Assembly: GCA_037951105.1 (NCBI GenBank)
Contig: JBAMJV010007128.1
Span: forward strand, 55,560 to 119,559
Reading direction: 5' to 3'
DNA: 64,000 nt
Source of the DNA: Echinarachnius parma
Lineage: Eukaryota > Echinodermata > Echinoidea > Clypeasteroida > Echinarachniidae
Shown: positions 57,632 through 64,000 of the stretch, in pieces
Layout: each line of letters begins with the position of its first letter
How positions within the stretch are numbered: the first letter of the stretch is position 1
Program-made: the position numbers and the translations under genes
Notes under the pieces: generated by a model
What the model was told of the DNA's origin: nothing
The model's database searches: none
Seen by the model: only the letters and a program-made list of their open reading frames with translations

Positions 57632-60029
57632 TATTTCTGGTCAGTTTTCTTATATGTTTAAATTAAAATATATCTTTGTCATTTAAAGTTTACATGTACA
57701 TTGAAATGTTTTTCCTACATCAGTGTTCTTTTTATTTTCTTCATTTTCATATTGCTTTTATCATACCAAAATTTGCACGGACCAAAGATGCCAACCTAGC
57801 AAAACAGAAATAGAGACCCCATATTGCAAAGGGGGGGGGGGGGGGGGGGGGGGGGGGGGAGGAATGCCGTAAATGATATATATATATAAAAAAAGGAATA
57901 ATTCTGGCAAAAAAGGGAATGTTTGACAGCTCTGACAATGACAGCTTGCCCATCCCAATGATTTTACACATTACAATTTTACCAATGTGTTATCTTTGGC
58001 ATCTGGAAGATGATTAAAAGCAAAGTACCCGTAAAACATTATGTACAATCTGTGTTACATACCCAATAATACAAATAAGTAGTGTTATTGCACACTTTCC
58101 ATTAGTGATATAAATTACACTGTTTTGTCCCTTACCCATGGTACAGAAAAAAAGAAAACATGAAACACATAATTGTGTTTGACCAAAATAATTTATCAAA
58201 CAAATCAACAATATTTGTTATAAAATTCAATAAGCACACTGTACAATGTTCCTTAAATGTATTCTGTCTCTGAAAACTTAAAAAAAACAAAGATGTTCAA
58301 ATACTCTTAACATCAATTTGTACTGTTGGGGGGAGAAAGAATATTTCTGAAAGTTTTGTTGTAACACATTATTGCGAATGTTTAAAATACAATTTCTTTA
58401 ATACAATGTTCATGCGACAAGGCATTTCATCATAGACAAGAAATAAAATTAATTTGACAACAACTGCATAGTATGTCAATAAGCTGGAGCAAATCATTAT
58501 AGCGTCAATCATCCACAGTTAGTAAATCATGTACGACTAATAATGTCCTCATGACCCCAATATCTAATAAGATAATTAACAGTTGAAAGTAAATAGAGGT
58601 TTAAGTTTAATCTTAAAAGTTCAAAAGGCACTAAATGTACTCAAGTTCACAAGAACAGAACGGAAGAACAGATAACCTGAATATAAAACGTTTACAATTA
58701 CTATGAAGATGGCAATGTCACTGGAGCAAATATATATGAAAACACAAATATCTTGACATACATTAAACATGTAGATGAAAGCATTTCTTTGGGTAAGGGC
58801 AATGCAAGAAACTTAGCAATACATCCTCAACAGTTACAGAATTAACATGAAATACATGTCGAAAATAATAATCGTGGCTATGCCAATATCTACAATGTAT
58901 TGTAAATGGTCCTTGGTAAGACCATTTTACTCAGTTTGTACAAAAAAATAATAACACTGATAAAACATACTTACAAAAACTAGGTCATATTTTTATATTC
59001 TGCTTTGTTTTTTCTTAAAGAGGCCTGCCCACAACATGCGGACACCGATTATTATCGCCCAAAACAAGGGAGTACCTCCTTGCCCAAAACAAGCAGACTC
59101 GCGATCACCAAGCATGCGCACTGTATCCAAATTTGGCTACGGTGACTCGGGCGGAGTGGGAAGTATGCAGGGAATACATGGCAGTCATAATGCCAGCTCA
59201 CCGAGTGCTGTACAATTATTGCAGTAGGAAACTGAAGATGAATATATATCTGTGTAGTATTTCATCACTTTATCTCTAAATATTGCAAAAGTTAGAGATC
59301 AAAGCATGTCACTGATTGGTTAAGGCAAGGAAACAATGGAAGGCAAGAATTTAATCTCTTTTCTTGCGAACAATATAATGGCATATTTCATTGTTGGTTT
59401 GACTTAAATTATGGTTAAATATATACATGTATGGTTGCATAGAATCAGTGCTGCATATATGGGCATTTCCATGGTAATAAACTTGCATTACATGTTACGG
59501 TATGCTGACTACTTCATAGCTACCTTTGAAGAATATTTGAGATCGCATCACAAAAAATAAGACATGGACAAAATAAAATTGAGTACATCTAGATCATGAA
59601 CATCTAACCCATCTAAACAGTCCATTCTAGCTGGTCAAATAATTCATGTGCTATTTTGACATTTGAATGTGTCCTGGTTAGTATTGGAAAATTTTCAAAA
59701 CTATACAGAAAAAATACCAGAAAAGATGTAATTTTCTAGAATGAGCACAGGGTAGTCCCATGTGTGGAATTTCATGTATGGTTTCTGTTTCTTCTATAAA
59801 GAGACATCTGAGAATTTAAACATTCATGTGAACATACATATCTTAACTTAAGAAAAATAATCCAGACAAAATTGAAATACAGCCAATTGTTTTGTTTTTC
59901 TTCAGTCCACCTTCATGTAGTAATGCCTATGGTCATGTATTACAATTTACTGTATGCACTGACCAATTCTGTCATATTGATTTGTTGTATAAAGTAACAC
60001 AGTGTAAACTGTAAGAATAAGCAGTGTAT
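57632..60029. other. AT-rich spacer, no gene seen
   Basis: A pure G run of about 28 bases lies at 57832-57859, followed by (TA)n. About 59000-59225 is a GC-richer patch whose short open frames have no recognisable homology. Nothing else is supported. Confidence 0.4.
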
Positions 60030-60049
60030 ATGTAGTCGTAGAAAATTTT

Positions 60050-60245
60050 CGAAGCAGAGGCCAAGTACCTTCAAAATTTTCAAGACCGAGACCCCGATTT
60101 TTTGACATTTTCGAGGCCGAGACCAAGATTTTTGGATATTTTTTGAGGCCGAGACCACGGTTTTTCAACATTTTTGAAGCCGAGACCACGCTTTTTTGCA
60201 GTTTTCAAGGCGAAGACCATCAAAAATGACGGTCGAGACAGCTTA
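60050..60245 (+). repeat. Minisatellite, ~36-40 bp unit
   Basis: About five units containing GAGGCCGAGACCAAGATTTT and variants (GACCGAGACCCCGATTTTTT, GCCGAGACCACG). Units are diverged. Confidence 0.8.
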
Positions 60246-61027
60246 AATTTGGTCTCGAGACTAGTGCTGAGTCAAAATCGAATATTTTGAATTTCGAATA
60301 TGAGTCGTGTAAAAACGGTCGGATATCGAATATCCGAAATTTGAAGGAAAAAAAATAAATAAATAAATAAAAAAATCAATTTAAATTTTTTTTTATTTTT
60401 AAAAATAAATATTCTGTCCGTTTTTTTCAATTAGAATCGGCAGTACAGTGTGATGTTAGTGTACAAACTGCTGTCTAAATTTGGCACTCACTATACCACT
60501 TGTATATTAATCCTCTTACCTTTGGTTTATTATTTGTTTTGTTTATTTGTAATTTATGTAAAATACCTTAACTTTTAACTTTAGCAATAGATAAGCAGGG
60601 TTCAATGTGCCATTTTCTGATCGAATCTACCGAATGGGGATTACAAAATTAAACGGGAAAAAAAAAAAAAAAGAAGCCATTCGATTTGACTCAGCTCGAG
60701 ACCATTTGAAATTTGAAAAGGGGGGGGGGGTTCAAACCCCCCAAAACAATAATTGTTTGGACAAAGGGGGGGGGGGGTTGAACCCCCCAAACCCCCCTGG
60801 GTACACCTATGCTTTCAATTACAAAAGCTGCCAATTGAAATGGCTTAAATGAATAGCTTTGGTCAAAATTAGTATTAGTAACCAAATCCGCACCATTACA
60901 TTACAAACTGATAGTTTTAACTCCACAATGCTCACAAGGAATACAAAATTACTAATGACTAAGTAAAAAGCCTGAAACCATTTTAAAAAGAGCTGTTAAA
61001 ACTCAAGGTGGTGCTCTCTAAAACTCA
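60246..61027. other. Repeat debris, no gene
   Basis: GAATATTTTGAATTTCGAAT palindromic patch (60280), AAATAAATA runs, two poly-G tracts (60721-60730, 60767-60776) each near a matching C run, ending CCCTGGGTACACCTATG. From about 60868 an R2 remnant is interrupted by the following hairpin MITE. Confidence 0.5.
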
Positions 61028-61253
61028 TTGGCCCGTATTCACAAAGGAGGTTTGTACATTCCATGGTCTAAACCCCGGTTTACATCTATGGAATGCCATT
61101 GTAAACTGATGGAGAGAGAATGTAAATTCCTTACTTGTTAACACTGTTGATGGTACACATTCTCTCTCCATCAGTTTACAATTGGCATTCCATAGATGTA
61201 AACCGGGGTTTAGACCATGGACTGTACAAACCTCCTTTGTGAATACGGGCCAA
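61028..61253. mobile_element. Hairpin MITE with ~95-bp arms
   Basis: Nearly perfect palindrome: TTGGCCCGTATTCACAAAGG at one end and its complement at the other, arms ~61028-61122 and ~61160-61253, loop ~37 bp. Inserted in an R2 copy that resumes at 61260. Confidence 0.88.
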
Positions 61254-61413
61254 TTGGTTTCAACCATTTAAAATAAAATATTGTGCATGTTACGTTTTAA
61301 TAGTTAAACTCCAAAATGCTCAAAAGGAATACAAAATTACAGACGACTAAGATGAAAGCCTGTAATCATTCAAAAGAAGAGCCGTTACAAGTCAAGAGGG
61401 TGCTCTTTATCTC

Positions 61414-61656
61414 TTAAAAGGGACTAGTAACATTGTCCAAATCCTCAAACTCCAATTGGTGTTCCCTCATACCTTAAAGACAAATATGCGTGGGTTAAAA
61501 TGGGTAGTCAGCAAAATCCAACTCGCATTCCACCGTAATCTCCCGAAGTAAACTCACGATGTGTGTTACATCAATCCGAGAGCGGTGCTCGGAATAACTA
61601 AACACGGGCCTTCATATGAAATTGCATGCAGCACAAAGTTATTAGATCCCTTTAAT
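61414..61656 (+). mobile_element. MITE family R1, internally replaced copy
   Basis: Starts AAAAGGGACTAGTAACATTG and ends AAAGTTATTAGATCCCTTTAA. The middle has unrelated sequence rich in CCGAG motifs. Its right end overlaps the stop codon of the DUF6589-type gene. Confidence 0.7.
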
Positions 61657-64000
61657 GTCTTGAAAATTCAGTGATTTTGGATTTCATCCAGGTGTGCAGT
61701 TTTGCAAGATCAAGCTGTGTGAGCAGATTTCTGGGAAAGGTTGGATAGGCATAGTGACGCCGAGGCCTCTGTTTCTGGAAGATGTGGGCATTGAGAAGAT
61801 GATGGGCCAATTTCTGGACGTCTGTTGTTACATCTTTAGCTGTGTGCCTCCCTGACTGTGTCCGGACATGTGTTACTTTGTCACACTGGACAAGAATTTT
61901 TTGGCAAGGCTGGGCAGAATGACTAATTCTACTTACAGAGGAGGTGCTTACCTTGCCGCGGAAGTGTCGACATTCATCCTTAAATACTCTGTTCTGGTGT
62001 TCGATTTCTCGATCCAGTTCAATGTTTGAGTCAGCGTGTCCTTCCTTGTTTACGAACCTATTCCAAGTGAGTTGATGTGCTAATCGTGGGGAGAGGATGC
62101 CTTTCACCTGGGCCAAGAGGCGAATGCAATGGTACCCGTATTTAGTCTTATCAGTCAGCTTAAAGTATAGTAGAAGGAACTTGTATAGTCGAATGATGCG
62201 CTCACCATCACCAACACGACGTGCATCTTCAAAATCTCTTAGCAATAGGCAGATGCTGAGTGCAGCGACACTGTAGTTGAAGATGCTGTCTTCATCGCCG
62301 TCCTGTGGTGTTGCTCGCTGTTGTTGTTGCTGGATATTGCTGCTGTGTTTTTCGGCCAAATGCTTCTGGAGTGATTGTAGCCGTGCATACTCCTTTCTGC
62401 AGATGTGGCACACATGCTTGGTTGGTTTTCCGTAATCTGGTCCTTCATGGAAGGCAAGCTGGTCGACGAGGCGCCCTAGTTCCTCTTCTACATACATCGT
62501 TGGCTGCATGGTCATTTTGTCGAATTTGTGTTGTGTTGGCTCGGCATGCACATCCTCCATCCTGAAGTATTCCAGTGCAGCACATGTTATCAAAGCATCT
62601 GTGTATTTGCTCAGGAATTCCACAGAGGCATTAACGTCCTTCATAGGATGTGTGGTAACATTGTTTGCCTTCAGAAAGTTCCTTGCGGCATACAGTGTGC
62701 CTGGGTCTCTTGAGGATTTCAGTGAATAGAGGAGTTTCCATATTACCTGTAAATGAAAAAAAAAAAACAAGAATTATGATACCTTTGTCCTCTTCCTCAG
62801 CAGTGAAAGTTTAGATGAATGTTTCCCTAGTACAACAAATGTTTGACACAAGTTTGGGTGCAACATCAGTTTACCTGTTCCTGCAATTTTAAAAAATAAA
62901 CAAAAGCTGTTAGTGACAAATGTATGTAAATAATGAACACTCTCTAAAGTTAACAATGAAACAGGAGTCGCATAAAGTAAAATATAACATTTACAATTCA
63001 AATTGTCCAAGCTTCTAATAAAATTCAGTAAATGTTTAGTTAATAGTTGCAAAGTAGTAGGTATGTAAAAATATTATACCTCTAAGAAGTTGGCCATGGT
63101 GTGGAAGTCATCGATAACAGGAATTGCCCCCTCCCATTTGGCAGCTGATGAAGAAGAGTCCTGTCTGTCTAGCTTAGCGTTCATCATTCTCTCACACGTC
63201 AAGAGGTCTCCTCCGCAGATGATTGGTAGCTGCTGCTGTTGATCATCGTTTGACACGATCGGGATATACTTGTTCATCTGATCAAGGATGGCTACCATCC
63301 CCTCATGCGTGTTCTCATTTTCAGTCAGAACCCCAAGATTCACCTGTAAAGAAAAAGAAATGAAATGAAGATTAGTAATATTGTTTTTAAATCTTTAAAT
63401 TTCATCTTCTGGATTTACATCTGGGATGACATTTTATTCTGTACAGGCAGAACATATTTTTAAGATATTGATCTAATCAAATCAAACAATTAAACCAAAA
63501 ATCTTGGGGAATATCATATATGAAAGAGCAACATAAGGTCAAATAAATGTTACTTTTAGAGAAATTCTTTACTGGGTAATAACTATGTAACTGTTCAAAT
63601 TTCCATAATTATTATTACTAATTAACATCCTTGGTTATTATTCACCCCTGGTAATTTTAAGCACAGTTAAAACTTTAAAAACCCACACCTACTCAACTCC
63701 CCGGGTAGCATTCTAGCCATGAGCAACCATATTTATGCATCATGCAAATTCAACCAGTATTCAATTGTATTATTATTTGCAAGGATGGAAGTAGTCATTA
63801 GTAAGATGTTGACTTACCACTTTGCTCTTCTTCTTCATCATAGCCATGTACTTGTGTGGTTTGACAGCTGGGACAAAGTTCCCCATCCAGTTGAGTGCAG
63901 GAACGTTACGGGCAATTGCTTGGCCAACCAACATTATCCACTCACTCCTCAAGGCAGTGTTGTCATCAACTGTTGGCAGAAACTCTGACAGTGGACTCTG
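61652..64000 (-). CDS. DUF6589-like protein with C2H2 finger, 3' part (exons 64000-63818, 63343-63080, 62746-61652)
   Basis: 513 residues are visible and the 5' end lies outside. All three exons join in phase 0 at GT-AG sites. The first ends KPHKYMAMMKKKSKV and the second begins VNLGVLTENENTHEG. It then has ICGGDLLTCERMMNAK and PVIDDFHTMANFLE, and the third starts VIWKLLYSLKSSRDPGTL. This block resembles DUF6589, which I know mainly from transposon-associated invertebrate and fungal proteins. A C2H2 finger (CHICRKEYARLQSLQKHLAEKH pattern) follows, then LLAQVKGILSPRLAHQLTWN and a basic C-terminus. Probable transposase or transposition protein. No acid triad can be assigned. The stop codon lies within an R1 MITE end, so the original C-terminus may have been longer. 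Confidence 0.65.

Larger units (their letters stand above)
48870..64000. mobile_element. Large helicase-bearing DNA transposon (right end beyond window)
   Basis: The left boundary is set by the terminal sequence shared with the derivative at 32219 and by the end of the B3 block. It carries a RecQ-like helicase (plus strand) and, convergent, a DUF6589-type protein with a C2H2 finger. From memory, helicase-encoding Academ transposons (AcademH) combine a superfamily-2 helicase with their own transposase. The match is by architecture and is not proved. The second terminus is not in the window, so unity of the 15 kb is inference. Alternatives are two separate elements or domesticated genes. Confidence 0.55.

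Noticed and set aside
59036-59227. Short open frame in a GC-richer patch
   Set aside because: 63 codons, no homology, no splice context; base composition alone is not enough.

Overview
The window is eukaryotic and very probably from a marine invertebrate. It has GT-AG introns, SINEs with tRNA-like heads, decayed LINEs, dense MITE and hAT debris, many poly-G/poly-C runs and roughly one coding locus per 5-10 kb. I cannot fix the phylum from sequence alone; an echinoderm, hemichordate, amphioxus or lophotrochozoan would all fit. No rRNA, intact tRNA, CRISPR or recognisable virus-derived element was seen.

The left 48 kb is a cluster of six otopetrin-like (OTOP proton channel family) loci, all without introns. 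They form two subfamilies. Subfamily A is A1 (1-2907, broken), A2 (32560-34567, one frame break) and A3 (37460-39499, intact). Subfamily B is B1 (5529-13799, broken and split by a transposon), B2 (21045-23198, intact) and B3 (43840-46002 on the minus strand, two frame breaks). A2 and A3 lie in a tandem segmental duplication with a period of about 4.9 kb. B2 and B3 lie in an inverted duplication of 4-5 kb that flanks the A2-A3 region. Comparing the paralogous blocks exposes several mobile-element insertions against their empty sites.

The elements in the cluster are: a 1.1 kb hAT-like element in A1 (8-bp target duplication); a 6.2 kb piggyBac element with an uninterrupted two-exon transposase in B1 (TTAA duplication); a 4.3 kb foldback-like element whose arms are tandem ~175-bp satellite units (14391-18720); a 2.0 kb element with a palindromic array, hosting a second TIR element and a LINE piece (24437-26438); a 2.1 kb long-inverted-repeat element (26524-28638); a second hAT-like element (29123-30096); and a 1.75 kb deleted derivative (30468-32219) of the large element on the right.

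The right 15 kb (48870 to beyond the window end) looks like one end of a large DNA transposon. It starts with a GC-rich terminal region almost identical to the end of the derivative at 32219. It carries a three-exon RecQ-like helicase gene (49470-54672, plus strand) and, converging on it, the 3' part of a gene with DUF6589-like sequence and a C2H2 finger (61652->64000, minus strand). Helicase plus this protein type recalls the Academ superfamily lineage that encodes a helicase (AcademH); that assignment is inference. The 7 kb between the two genes holds only short MITEs, a minisatellite and unassigned AT-rich DNA.

Functionally, the host content is proton-channel-like membrane proteins. Only A3 and B2 are fully open here, so the cluster looks like a birth-and-death family in a transposon-rich interval.
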